Positions 18,418 through 27,002 of a DNA stretch of 64,000 bases are shown here, piece after piece; position 1 is the first letter of the stretch, and each line of letters begins with the position of its first letter. The notes below the pieces were generated by a model. It had not been told where the DNA came from, did not search any database, and saw only the letters and a list, made by a program, of their open reading frames with translations. The DNA lies in NCBI RefSeq assembly GCF_004331455.1, contig NZ_SJJR01000006.1, positions 1-64,000 on the forward strand. Direction: 5' to 3'. Position numbers and translations under genes: made by a program. Source of the stretch: Micromonospora zingiberis (GTDB lineage: Bacteria; Actinomycetota; Actinomycetes; Mycobacteriales; Micromonosporaceae).

Positions 18418-20936
18418 CGCCGCACCTCCGGCAGTCCGAGGGTGACCGGTTGACGGTGCTCGGGTGAGGGTGGCCGGCCACCGACGGGTACGGGTTGTCC
18501 GCGTTCGGTGACGAAGGTGATCGACGGGTCGGGTACGTCCGGCGCGTTGACGAAGGAGGTGAACCGGCGCAGCCGGTCCGGGTCGGTGAGCACGTCCCGC
18601 CACTCGTCCGAGTACGACTGCACGTGCCGGGCCATCGCGGCGTCCAGCTCGGCGCAGAGTCCGAGCGAGTCGTCCACGATCACCGAGCGCAGATGGTCGA
18701 GGCCACCGTCCAGGGCCTCGATCCAGGCGGCGGTGCGTTGCAGCCGGTCGGCGGTGCGGACGTAGTACATCAGGAACCTGTCGATCAGCGTGATCAGCGC
18801 TTCCGTGGACAGGTCGGTGGCGAACAGGTCGGCGTGCCGGGGCCGGAAGCCGCCGTTGCCACCGACGTAGAGGTTCCAGCCGGTCTCGGTGGCGATGACG
18901 CCGAAGTCCTTGCTGCGGGCCTCGGCGCACTCCCGGGCACAGCCGGAGACGGCTGACTTGATCTTGTGTGGGCCGCGCAGCCCTCGATAGCGCAGCTCCA
19001 GCGCGATGGCCAGCCCGACCGAGTCCTGCACGCCGTACCGGCACCAGGTGGAGCCCACGCACGACTTGACCGTACGCAGCGCCTTGCCGTACGCGTGCCC
19101 GGACTCGAACCCGGCGTCGACCAGCCGCCGCCAGATCTGCGGCAGCTGCTCGACCCGGGCGCCGAACAGGTCGATCCGCTGCCCTCCGGTGATCTTCGTG
19201 TAGAGCTGGAAGTCCCGGGCCACCTCGCCGATGACGATCAACTTCTCCGGGGTGATCTCACCGCCGGGGATCCGGGGCACCACCGAGTAGCTGCCGTCGC
19301 GTTGCAGGTTCGCCAGGAAGTGGTCGTTGGTGTCCTGCAAAGAGGCCTGCTCGCCGTCGAGGATGTGCCCGTTGCCGAGCGAGGCGAGGATCGAGGCGAC
19401 CACCGGTTTGCAGATGTCGCAGCCCCGTCCCCGGCCGTGCTCGGCGATCAGCCGGGAGAAGGTCCGGATGCCGCGTACCCGGACGATGTCGAACAGCTCC
19501 TGGCGGCTGGTGTCGAAGTGTTCGCAGAGCGCCCGGGACTGGGTGACGCCGGCCGCGTCGAGCAGCTGCTTGAGCATCGGCACGCAGGAGCCACAACTGG
19601 TGCCGGCCCGGGTGCACGCCTTCAGGGCGGCCACGTCCGCGCAGCCGTCTCCGATCGCCGTGTCGATGTCCGCCCGGGTGACCGCGTTGCAGGAGCAGAC
19701 CTGCGCCGACGCCGGCAGCGCCCCGGCCGTCGCCCCGGCGGCACCGGCCGGGGCGAGCAACGCCAGCGGGGCGTCCGGCAGCGACCCACCCACACTGGCC
19801 CGCAGGGTCGGGTAGGCGCTGGCATCGCCCACCAACACACCGCCGAGCAGCGTCGTCGCGTCGTCGGAGAGCACCAGCCTGGCGTAGACCCGGGTGGCCG
19901 GATCGGTGTACGTCACGTCCAGGCAGCCCGGCGTCGTGCCGTGCGCGTCGCCGAACGAGGCCACGTCGACGCCGAGCAGCTTGAGCTTGGTGGCGGTGTC
20001 CGCGCCCGGAAAGGTGGCCGCCCCGCCGACCAGCCGGTCGGCCACCACCTCGGCCATCGCGTACCCGGGAGCGACCAGGCCGTAGCAGGTGCCCTCGACC
20101 GCCGCGCACTCACCGACCGCGTAGATCCGGTCGTCGGAGGTCCGGCAGGCGTCGTCCACCAGCACACCGCCGCGCGGGCCGACGTCGAGCCCGGCCGAGC
20201 GGGCCAACTCGTCGCGGGGGCGGATGCCGGCGGCCACCACCACCAGATCGGCGTCGAGACGCGTGCCGTCGGCCAGTTCCAGGGCGGCGACCGTACCGTC
20301 CGGGCCGGGCCGCAGCCCGGTGGTGGCCACCCCGAGGTGACAGGCCACCCCCAACTCCTCGACGTAGCGGCGGAGCATCGCGCCCCCGGCGGTGTCGACC
20401 TGCACCGGCATCAGCCGGGGCGCGAACTCCACCACGCTGGTGGTCAGGCCGAGCAGGCGCAGCGCGTTCGCCGCCTCCAGGCCGAGCAGACCGCCCCCGA
20501 TCACCGCGCCGGTTCGTCGGCCCTGGGCGTGCTCGCGGATCGCGGCCAGGTCGTCCAGGGTGCGGTAGACGAAGACCCCGGGCAGGCCGGCGCCGTCCAC
20601 CGGTGGCACGAACGCCGACGAGCCGGTGGCGAGGACCAGCACGTCGTACGGGTACTCGCCGGTGGCCGTCGTCACCACCCGGCGGGCCCGGTCCACCCCG
20701 GACACCGGCTCGCCGAGGCGCAACTCCACCCCGTCGTACGGGGTGTGCAGGTTCAACTCGTCGTCCGAGGCGCCGTCGAAGTACGCCGAGAGCCGTACCC
20801 GGTCGTACGCCGGTCGGGTCTCCTCGGCGAGCACCGTGACCCGCCAGCGGCCCTGCGGGTCACGCGAACGCAGCGCGTCCACGAACCGTTGCCCGACCAT
20901 GCCGTTGCCGATCACGACCACGCTGCCGCCGGTCAT
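18414..20936 (-). CDS. nirB: Assimilatory nitrite reductase (NADH) large subunit
   Basis: Reduces nitrite to ammonium with six electrons from NAD(P)H in the cytosol. The 840 residues hold, in order, an FAD/NAD reductase domain ('[17 protein letters not shown]', '[19 protein letters not shown]'), a BFD-type [2Fe-2S] domain ('[12 protein letters not shown]', '[11 protein letters not shown]') and the ferredoxin-like plus siroheme/[4Fe-4S] domains, with cluster ligands near residues 620-670 in '[10 protein letters not shown]' and '[10 protein letters not shown]'. ATG 20936 ('[10 protein letters not shown]') is chosen and overlaps the stop of the upstream reductase gene by 4 bp. All expected cofactor residues are present. 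Confidence 0.97.
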   Translation of the reverse strand: MTGGSVVVIGNGMVGQRFVDALRSRDPQGRWRVTVLAEETRPAYDRVRLSAYFDGASDDELNLHTPYDGVELRLGEPVSGVDRARRVVTTATGEYPYDVLVLATGSSAFVPPVDGAGLPGVFVYRTLDDLAAIREHAQGRRTGAVIGGGLLGLEAANALRLLGLTTSVVEFAPRLMPVQVDTAGGAMLRRYVEELGVACHLGVATTGLRPGPDGTVAALELADGTRLDADLVVVAAGIRPRDELARSAGLDVGPRGGVLVDDACRTSDDRIYAVGECAAVEGTCYGLVAPGYAMAEVVADRLVGGAATFPGADTATKLKLLGVDVASFGDAHGTTPGCLDVTYTDPATRVYARLVLSDDATTLLGGVLVGDASAYPTLRASVGGSLPDAPLALLAPAGAAGATAGALPASAQVCSCNAVTRADIDTAIGDGCADVAALKACTRAGTSCGSCVPMLKQLLDAAGVTQSRALCEHFDTSRQELFDIVRVRGIRTFSRLIAEHGRGRGCDICKPVVASILASLGNGHILDGEQASLQDTNDHFLANLQRDGSYSVVPRIPGGEITPEKLIVIGEVARDFQLYTKITGGQRIDLFGARVEQLPQIWRRLVDAGFESGHAYGKALRTVKSCVGSTWCRYGVQDSVGLAIALELRYRGLRGPHKIKSAVSGCARECAEARSKDFGVIATETGWNLYVGGNGGFRPRHADLFATDLSTEALITLIDRFLMYYVRTADRLQRTAAWIEALDGGLDHLRSVIVDDSLGLCAELDAAMARHVQSYSDEWRDVLTDPDRLRRFTSFVNAPDVPDPSITFVTERGQPVPVGGRPPSPEHRQPVTLGLPEVRR

Positions 20937-22369
20937 CGTCCCACCTCCACCGGATCCGCTCTGGACAACCAGTCGACGATGCCGGCGACCGCGTCCCGGC
21001 ACCCGCCGCAGCCGGTACCGGCCCTGGTCCCGGCGACGACCTCGTCGAACGTGCGCGCCCCGCTCCGCCAGCAGTTCACCAGCGCGCCCTTGCTGACCGT
21101 GTTGCACTGGCACACCGTGGCCGCCTCGGGCATCAGCGCCGGGGAGGCGGCGGGAGTCGCCACGGCACCCCCCACGGCCCGGCCGAGCAGCAGCGACCGC
21201 CGGTCGGCGGGCACCGGGTGGCCCCGATCGAACAGCTGGATGACCGTGCCCACCGACGGGTTGTCGCCGAGCAGGATCGCGGCGGCCAGCCGCTCGTCGT
21301 GGATGCGCAGTCGGGCGTACGTGCCCCGCGCCGGGTCGGCGAAGGTCAGCTCCTCGCCGGGACCGCCGGCCGGGTCGCCCATCGCGGCGAGATCGATGCC
21401 GGCCGCCTTGAGCCGGGTCACCACCGGCCGGGGCCGGTAGCGGGCCAGCGAATCCTCACCGGTCAGCAGTTGGGCCACCACCCGGGCCTGCGCCCAGGCC
21501 GGCGCCACCAGCCCGGTCGGGGCCGCGCCGTGCTGGGCGCAGTCGCCGATCGCGGAGATCCGGGGATCGTTGGTGTGCAGCCGGTCGTCGACCAGCACAC
21601 CTCGCCGTACCGTCAGGCCGGCCGCCTCGGCGAGCGCCGTGTCGGGGCGTACCCCGCAGGCCAGCACCAGCAGGTCGGCGGCGAGTGAACGCCCGTCGGA
21701 CAGGGTCAGGCGTACCCCGGTCGCGTCGGCCGCCACCGCGACCGGCGCGACGGCCAGGTGGGTGGTGACGCCGAGCCCGGCGAGCGTGCCGGCGAGCATC
21801 TCACCGGCGACCGCGTCGAGCTGGCGCTCCATCAGGTACGGCACCCGGTGCACCACCGCGACGTCCAGGCCCCGGGTGGCGAGCCCTCGGGCGGCCTCCA
21901 GGCCGAGCAGCCCACCGCCGAGCACCAGGGCGCGGCGGGCGCCACCGGCCAGGGCGAGGATGCGCCGGCAGTCGGCCAGGGTACGGAACGCGACCACCCG
22001 CTCCGGCAGCCGCGCCGGGTCGAGGCCCGGCAACGTCGGCACCACCGCCCGCGCGCCGGTGGCCAGCACCAGGTGGTCGTAGCGGATCCGGTCGCCGTCG
22101 TCGGTGCGTACCTCGCGGGCCGCGCGGTCGATGGCGCGCACCGCGACTCCGGTACGCAGGTCGACACCCCGCCCGATGGCCTCCGCCAGCTCCACGTCCG
22201 GCTCGCTGATCTTGCCGGCGAGCAGCGTGGACAGCATGATCCGGTTGTACGCCCGGTGCGGCTCCGCCCCGAGCACGGTGACCTTCAGGTCCTCCCCCCG
22301 GCCGGACAGTTCGGCGGCCAGCCGAGCCCCGGCCATCCCGTTGCCGACCACCACAACCCGCCCGGTCAC
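20933..22369 (-). CDS. FAD/[2Fe-2S] electron-transfer subunit of nitrate reductase (NasB-like)
   Basis: A 478-residue NAD(P)H:FAD oxidoreductase related to the N-terminal half of NirB. 'VVVVGNGMAGARLAAEL' binds FAD, '[16 protein letters not shown]' binds NAD(P)H, and a C-terminal BFD domain has four cysteines ('CQCNTVSKG', 'GTGCGGC'). It most likely passes electrons from NAD(P)H to NasA. It overlaps nasA (GTGA) and nirB (ATGA), so translation of all three is coupled. The start is GTG 22369, directly before 'TGRVVVVGNG'. Confidence 0.88.
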   Translation of the reverse strand: MTGRVVVVGNGMAGARLAAELSGRGEDLKVTVLGAEPHRAYNRIMLSTLLAGKISEPDVELAEAIGRGVDLRTGVAVRAIDRAAREVRTDDGDRIRYDHLVLATGARAVVPTLPGLDPARLPERVVAFRTLADCRRILALAGGARRALVLGGGLLGLEAARGLATRGLDVAVVHRVPYLMERQLDAVAGEMLAGTLAGLGVTTHLAVAPVAVAADATGVRLTLSDGRSLAADLLVLACGVRPDTALAEAAGLTVRRGVLVDDRLHTNDPRISAIGDCAQHGAAPTGLVAPAWAQARVVAQLLTGEDSLARYRPRPVVTRLKAAGIDLAAMGDPAGGPGEELTFADPARGTYARLRIHDERLAAAILLGDNPSVGTVIQLFDRGHPVPADRRSLLLGRAVGGAVATPAASPALMPEAATVCQCNTVSKGALVNCWRSGARTFDEVVAGTRAGTGCGGCRDAVAGIVDWLSRADPVEVGR

Positions 22370-24549
22370 CGGTCCACCCCGCTGCACTCCGCCCTCTCCA
22401 CGCGGACTGCGCAGATCTTGAACTCGGGCATGCCGGAGACCGGGTCGACGGCGTCGTTGGTGACCGAGTTGGCGCGGGCCGCCCCGCCCCAGTGGAACGG
22501 TGCGAAGACCGTGTCCGGCCGGATCGCCGGACTGAGTCGGGCGGGCGCCTGGAACTCGCCCCGTCGGGAGAGCACCCGGACCGGTTCGCCGTCGGCCACC
22601 CCGAGCCGGTCGGCGAGGTCGGGATGCAACTCCACGAAGGCGTCCGGGGCGGCCTGGCGCAGTGCGGCCACCCGGCGGGTCTGGGTGCCCGACTGGTACT
22701 GGGCGAGCACCCGACCGGTGGTGAAGTGCAGCGGGTACTGCGCGCAGACCTGCTCGGCCGCCGGCCGGTGCTCCACCGGATGGAACCGGGCCCGACCGTC
22801 GGGAGTGGCGAAGCCGTCGGCGAACAGGCGCGGCGAATCCGGCCCGTCGTCGCGCGGGCACGGCCAGAACACTCCGTCGGCGGCGTCGATCCGTTCCCAG
22901 CTGATCCCGGCGTAGTCGGCGATCCCGCCGGCGGAGGCGCGGCGCAGCTCCGCGAAGACCGCTTGTGGGTCCGCCTCCGGCCCGTCCGCATCGGGCGTTA
23001 ACAGGGGGCCCTTCCTATGCACCAGGCGATAAGAAGGTGCCCTTCCTTTCAACAAGGTGGAGAGGTTGGTGAGGATGGTGAGGTCGGTGCGGACGCCGGC
23101 CGGGGGTGGGCGCAGGGCGCGGCGGCGCAGCACCCGTCCCTCCAGGTTGGTCATCGTGCCGTCCTCCTCGGCCCACTGCGCGGTGGGCAGCACCACGTCG
23201 GCCAGGGCCGCTGTCTCGGAGAGCAGGAAGTCGGCGACGACGAGCAGTTCCAGGTCGCGCAGTCGGCTCTCGATCCGGGCCGCGCGGGGCGCGGAGACCA
23301 CCGGGTTGGAGCCGAAGACCAGCAGCGCGCGGGGCCCGTCGGCGGTGCCCAGCGAGTCGAGCAACTGGTACGCCGGCACGCCCGGACCGGGTAGCTCGTC
23401 GGCGGGTACGCCCCACACCTGCGCGACGTGGGCGCGGGCCACCGGATCGTCGATCTTGCGGTATCCGGGGAGCTGGTCGGCCTTCTGCCCGTGCTCTCGG
23501 CCACCCTGCCCGTTGCCCTGACCGGTCAGGCAGCCGTACCCGGAGCCGGGCCGCCCGGGCAGGCCGAGCGCGAGCGCGAGGTTGACGAAGGCGGTGACGG
23601 TGTCGACGCCCTTGGCGTGCTGTTCCGCGCCGCGTGCGGTGAGGATGATCGCCCGTTCGGCGGTGCCGAGGGCGCGGGCGGTCGCTTCCAGGTCGGCCAC
23701 CGGCACCCCGGAGAGCGCCTCGGCGCGGGCCGGCCACCAACCCGCCACGGTACGGCGCACGTCGGTGAAGCCGGTGGTGCGGGTGGTGACGTACTCCCCG
23801 TCGACGTAGCCCTCGGTCAGGGCGATGTGCAGCAGCGCGTTCGCCACCGCCAGGTCGGTGCCGGGCAGCGGTTGCAGGTGCAGGTCGGCCTGCCGGGCGG
23901 TGGCGGTGGCCCGGGGGTCGACCACGATCAGTTTGCCGCCGCGCTGCCGCTGCTCGGTCAGCCAGCGCACCAGCGGTGGCATGGTTTCCGCCGGATTCGC
24001 GCCGACCAGCAGCAGGGTGTCCGCCTGCCCGAGATCGGACAGCGGAAACGGCAGTCCCCGGTCGACGCCGAAGGCGCGCATGCCGGCCGCGGCGGCCGAC
24101 GACATGCAGAACCGTCCGTTGTAGTCGATGTGCCGGGTACCCAGCGTCACCCGCGCGAACTTGCCGAGCGCGTACGCCTTCTCGTTGGTGAGCCCGCCGC
24201 CACCGAAGACGGCGACCGCGTCGCGGCCGTGCCGCTGCTGAATGTCGCGGAGTCCGGTGGCGATGCGGTCCAGGGCGGCGTCCCAGCTGGCCGGGCGTAG
24301 TTCACCGCTGGCCGGGTCGCGCACCAGCGGGGTGGTCAGCCGGTCCGGGTGGGTCAGCAACTCGGCCGAGGTCCAGCCCTTCTGGCACAGGCCGCCTCGG
24401 TTGGTGGGGAACTGCCGGGGCAGCACCGAGACGTTGCCGTCCTCCTCGCGCAGGGTCATCCCGCACTGGAGAGCGCAGTACGGGCAGTGCGTCGCCACCT
24501 CCCGGGGCGTGCGCCCCGGTCGTGTCGCCGACCGTGCACCGTCTGTCAT
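22366..24549 (-). CDS. nasA: Assimilatory nitrate reductase, molybdopterin subunit, with in-frame repeat insertion
   Basis: Reduces nitrate to nitrite with a bis-MGD molybdenum cofactor. The 727 residues start with a [4Fe-4S] motif ('CPYCALQCGM' and 'GGLCQKGW'), followed by 'HIDYNGRFCMSSAAAAG' with the molybdenum-ligand cysteine, 'GANPAETMP', 'GYGCLTGQGNGQGGREHG' and the C-terminal MGD-binding 'LHFTTGRVLAQYQSGTQTRR'. Residues of about 499-519 ('LLKGRAPSYRLVHRKGPL') are encoded by a copy of the palindromic repeat at 22992-23053 and lie between 'RTDLTILT' and 'AVFAELRRA', probably a surface loop. The frame stays open, so the gene is likely functional. ATG 24549; candidate GlnR sites lie 25-62 bp upstream. 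Confidence 0.95.
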   Translation of the reverse strand: MTDGARSATRPGRTPREVATHCPYCALQCGMTLREEDGNVSVLPRQFPTNRGGLCQKGWTSAELLTHPDRLTTPLVRDPASGELRPASWDAALDRIATGLRDIQQRHGRDAVAVFGGGGLTNEKAYALGKFARVTLGTRHIDYNGRFCMSSAAAAGMRAFGVDRGLPFPLSDLGQADTLLLVGANPAETMPPLVRWLTEQRQRGGKLIVVDPRATATARQADLHLQPLPGTDLAVANALLHIALTEGYVDGEYVTTRTTGFTDVRRTVAGWWPARAEALSGVPVADLEATARALGTAERAIILTARGAEQHAKGVDTVTAFVNLALALGLPGRPGSGYGCLTGQGNGQGGREHGQKADQLPGYRKIDDPVARAHVAQVWGVPADELPGPGVPAYQLLDSLGTADGPRALLVFGSNPVVSAPRAARIESRLRDLELLVVADFLLSETAALADVVLPTAQWAEEDGTMTNLEGRVLRRRALRPPPAGVRTDLTILTNLSTLLKGRAPSYRLVHRKGPLLTPDADGPEADPQAVFAELRRASAGGIADYAGISWERIDAADGVFWPCPRDDGPDSPRLFADGFATPDGRARFHPVEHRPAAEQVCAQYPLHFTTGRVLAQYQSGTQTRRVAALRQAAPDAFVELHPDLADRLGVADGEPVRVLSRRGEFQAPARLSPAIRPDTVFAPFHWGGAARANSVTNDAVDPVSGMPEFKICAVRVERAECSGVDR
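22992..23053. repeat. Palindromic two-unit repeat, copy B, inside nasA
   Basis: Two units (from 22992 and from about 23024) with the same GTTAACAGGGGGCCCTTCCT and ATAAGAAGGTGCCCTTCCTT cores as copies A, C and D. It lies in frame within nasA and is read antisense to the GTTAA orientation, which avoids stop codons. Confidence 0.88.
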
Positions 24550-24573
24550 GTCGGCAAAGCGTGCCGTTGGGCA

Positions 24574-24611
24574 GTTTCCGGTCCGCGTCCCGTTTGTTTC
24601 GGTCCTGTCAA
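24574..24611 (-). promoter_or_regulatory. Candidate GlnR operator upstream of nasA
   Basis: Read on the minus strand, TTGAC-AGGACC-GAAAC (24596-24611) matches the GlnR half-site pair gTnAC-n6-GaAAC with one mismatch. A second GAAAC follows 22 bp later (24574-24578), preceded by a similar GGACCG. The sites end 25 bp before the nasA start. The match is to a known consensus by eye; no binding is shown. Confidence 0.5.
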
Positions 24612-24696
24612 GAGCCGCTCACACCGCACGGCGGCAGCGCGCCGGATCGCGTGGTCTACGATGTGGAACAGTCTTCCCGTTCTCTGGGAAGCGGGG

Positions 24697-25422
24697 ATGG
24701 GGGTCGACATGGACGTGGCCCGGGTGTTCGACGCGGCGGCCGGCAGCTACGACCCCGCGCGCCGTCGGCTGGTGCCCTGCTTCGACGGGTTCTACGCAAC
24801 GGCCGTCGAGGTGGCCGAGCCGACCCTGCGTGCCGCGCTCGCCGCCGGGCGTACGCCCGAGGTGCTGGACCTCGGGGCCGGCACCGGCCTGCTGTCGTCA
24901 CTGGTCGCCGCCGCCGTGCCCGAGGCCCGGCTGACCCTGGTCGACGCCGCGCCGAAGATGCTGGCGGTCGCCGCCGAGCGACTCACCGCACGCGACGTGC
25001 CGCACCGGGTGGTCGTCGCCGACCTGGCCGACCCGCTGCCCGCCGGGCGCTACGACGCCGTGGTCAGCGCGCTGGCCATCCACCACCTGGACGACGCCGG
25101 CAAGCGGGACCTCTACCGGCGGGTGGCCGGCGTTCTCGTGCCGGGCGGGGTCTTCGTCAACGCCGAGCAGGTCGCCGGCCCGACCCCCGAACTGGACCGC
25201 CGCTACCACCAGGTCTGGCTGCGGCAGATCACCGCGCTCGGCTCGGACGCCGCCGAGATCGCCGCCGCCGAACAACGGATGGCGTACGACCGCCCCGCGC
25301 CGGTGGGCGAGCAGTGTCGCTGGCTGACCGAGGCCGGCCTGACGGACGTGGACTGCTTCTTCAAGGCGTGGCGCTTCGCCGTCTTCGGCGGCCGTGCTCC
25401 TGACCGGCCCGACCCGGCTTAG
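24697..25422 (+). CDS. Class I SAM-dependent methyltransferase
   Basis: A 241-residue Rossmann methyltransferase. Motif I 'VLDLGAGTGLLSSLVAAAVP', motif II 'LTLVDAAPKMLAVAAERL' and motif IV 'YDAVVSALAIHHLDD' are clear. The acceptor is unknown; the fold resembles UbiE/BioC-like small-molecule methyltransferases. It is divergent from nasA with about 150 bp between the starts. Two ATGs are possible: 24697 (GGGAAG site) and 24709 (GGGGG 5 bp upstream). It may have no link to nitrate metabolism. Confidence 0.85.
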   Translation: MGVDMDVARVFDAAAGSYDPARRRLVPCFDGFYATAVEVAEPTLRAALAAGRTPEVLDLGAGTGLLSSLVAAAVPEARLTLVDAAPKMLAVAAERLTARDVPHRVVVADLADPLPAGRYDAVVSALAIHHLDDAGKRDLYRRVAGVLVPGGVFVNAEQVAGPTPELDRRYHQVWLRQITALGSDAAEIAAAEQRMAYDRPAPVGEQCRWLTEAGLTDVDCFFKAWRFAVFGGRAPDRPDPA

Positions 25423-25479
25423 AGCGACCGGCAATAGGCCGACACGTCCTGATAGCCAGCCCGCCACCCAGGGCGGGGA

Positions 25480-25529
25480 AGATCTTGGTACGAATCTGCC
25501 CCTTGAGGGGCGCCCTCGTACCAAGATCT
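25480..25529. repeat. Long hairpin: 14-bp outer arms, nested 6-bp stem
   Basis: AGATCTTGGTACGA (25480-25493) pairs with its exact complement at 25516-25529. Inside, GCCCCT-TG-AGGGGC (25498-25511) forms a second stem. It begins 57 bp after the methyltransferase stop. It could be that gene's terminator or a REP-like intergenic element. Confidence 0.65.
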
Positions 25530-25689
25530 CGGATGCCTTGGCGTGGCAGCGAGCCTGCCAGATGGTTGCCTGCGGTCAGTGACGGGCCCCTGGGCATGTG
25601 CCGCGTCCGCCTCCGGCCGCTCGACCTCCCGCTGCGTCACCACCACCAATTGCCGGCCGCTCTTAGCTGGTCACTGCGGGCTCCGCGCC

Positions 25690-25950
25690 CCATCGCGGTC
25701 CATCTGACGCAGCGCTGTTCGCCTGACGCAGCGCTGTTCGGCTGATGCGGGCTGCTCGTCTGATGCGCGGCGTTGTTCGTCTGTCACGGGGCTGCTGTCA
25801 CGGGGCTGCTCGTGTGATGCGGCGTTGTTGGTCTGAGATGGCGCTGCTGTGCGACGCGCGGCGCTGTTCGACTGACGGTGCACTGCTCGTCCGCTGGGGC
25901 GCTGTTCGACTGCGGCGCGCTGCTCGTCCGCTGCGGCGCTGTTCGGTGGG
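25690..25950. repeat. Degenerate short tandem repeats with GCGCTGTTCG core
   Basis: Roughly twelve imperfect units of 18-25 bp. Many contain GCGCTGTTCG or GGCTGCTCGTC followed by CTGATGCG or similar. The units drift in length and sequence, so this is a decayed minisatellite rather than a functional array. Confidence 0.6.
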
Positions 25951-26207
25951 GCAACTGCTGGCAGCGCGGTCAGTCCCTTCGCCGCCTTGCCCGGCGCCCC
26001 CTGCTCTGTAGTGGGCGCTGTCGAGCTGAACCGTTCGGGCTCTCGGCGGGTACGGCGTTAGGCGTTGGAGGTTGCCGTTTGCCGCTGGGGCGCTGTTCGG
26101 TGGGGCAACTGCCGGCGGCGCGGTCAGTCCCTTCGCCGCCTGCCCGGCGCGCCCCACCCTGTCGTGGGTCCTGTCGAGCTGAACCGTTCGTGGTCTCGGC
26201 GGGCGCG
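25936..26207. repeat. 117-bp direct duplication, period about 154 bp
   Basis: Copy 1 is 25936-26053 and copy 2 is 26090-26207. Both start with GCGCTGTTCGGTGGGGCAAC and include CGCGGTCAGTCCCTTCGCCG and GTCGAGCTGAACCGTTCG, and both end in TCTCGGCGGG. They differ by scattered substitutions and small indels. Confidence 0.75.
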
Positions 26208-26516
26208 GCGGTGGACGTGGCCGTTTCCTCGGGCCGAGCGGTAGCGAGATGAGAACCACAGCCGCCACCCGGTGAGGCGGTCGGGCCGTGGGGGAACTGG
26301 GTGTGCGGGGATCTTGCCCCGGGTCGGCAGGTCGCCTGCGGGGCCCGAGCTTTCGAGCGGCTGGCGATCCGTCTGCGCCATCAGCTCGACAGGGCCGGCA
26401 GGAGACGATCGCGGTACCGGCTGCGGTGCCGGTTGCGGACCTGCTAGCCGGGCTGGGAGCAGGAGCGGCACCGGTTGCGGAGGGGAAGACGACCCGCGAC
26501 CCGGACCTGCTAGCCG

Positions 26517-26557
26517 GGGCACGCGGCCGTGGTGGACGGTGACCTGCGTCCGTTGGC
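26517..26557. pseudogene. 41-bp exact duplicate of an nnaR segment
   Basis: Plus-strand bases 26517-26557 are identical to the sense strand of nnaR at 17223-17183 (linker to the winged helix, 'HAAVVDGDLRPLA'). Identity stops abruptly at both ends. No flanking nnaR sequence is recognisable, so this is a fragment captured by the repeat mosaic. Confidence 0.8.
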
Positions 26558-26711
26558 TGGAGGCAGGTCGCGGTACTGGCTGTGGACCTGTTAGGGCTGG
26601 AGGCAGGTCGCGGTGCCGGTTCGGACGCGCTGGTTGGGCTGGGGGCCAGCGGGGTGGGGCCGCGCGAGCTAACCAAGGCTGGTCGGCGGAATTGTGGTAC
26701 GCATTGGATGA

Positions 26712-26737
26712 CTGGTGGTCATACCAGCGGGTAATCT
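26712..26737 (+). promoter_or_regulatory. Palindrome and -10 element for the toxin-antitoxin operon
   Basis: CTGGT-GGTCAT-ACCAG (26712-26727) is a perfect 5-bp inverted repeat followed by a TAATCT -10-like hexamer (26732-26737). The antitoxin ATG is 7 nt after the hexamer, which implies leaderless transcription. The palindrome is well placed to be the autoregulatory operator. Confidence 0.45.
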
Positions 26738-26744
26738 GATCGGC

Positions 26745-27002
26745 ATGACAGCCAAGGTGACCCTGTCGTTCTCCGAGGACACGATCGCGGACGCCCGACG
26801 GTTCGCCAAGCGCGAGGGGCTTTCGCTGTCGGCCTGGATGGATCAGGCGGCACGGGAGAAGGCGCTACGCGAGGTCTTCGCGGCGCATGCCGCTGCGGTG
26901 GGCCGGGCCGGGCTGGATCTGGAGTCCGCCTCGCTGGCCGACGCGCAGGAGGTGGGCATGGTCGACGATCTGCTCTTCGGTGGTCGCCCGCGTGCTGCGT
27001 AG
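26745..27002 (+). CDS. Antitoxin of a MazEF-like pair (ribbon-helix-helix type)
   Basis: An 85-residue protein. Its N-terminus 'KVTLSFSEDTIADARRFAKREGLSLSAWM' is a ribbon-helix-helix DNA-binding pattern, and the acidic C-terminal part probably wraps the toxin. The ATG at 26745 has no ribosome site but sits 7 nt after a -10-like hexamer. It overlaps the toxin gene by 11 bp. The specific antitoxin family is not certain. Confidence 0.8.
   Translation: MTAKVTLSFSEDTIADARRFAKREGLSLSAWMDQAAREKALREVFAAHAAAVGRAGLDLESASLADAQEVGMVDDLLFGGRPRAA

Larger units (their letters stand above)
25423..26744. other. 1.3-kb gene-free mosaic of repeats
   Basis: No open frame here has family features; the longest frames read as Arg/Ala/Pro-rich noise. 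The stretch is built from several layers of repetition: a 50-bp hairpin (25480-25529), degenerate short repeats (about 25690-25950), a 117-bp direct duplication (25936/26090), degenerate units with a GGACCTGCTAGCCGGG core (about 26385-26640) and a 41-bp exact copy of nnaR sequence (26517-26557). It looks like decayed or rearranging DNA next to a toxin-antitoxin pair. Confidence 0.7.

Noticed and set aside
25690..26640. CRISPR array
   Set aside because: The repeats are imperfect, vary in length and lack uniform unique spacers; no cas genes are present.
25798..26676. Minus-strand frame of 292 codons in the repeat mosaic
   Set aside because: Pro/Arg/Ser low-complexity translation, no ribosome site, and part of it is the duplicated nnaR fragment in another frame.
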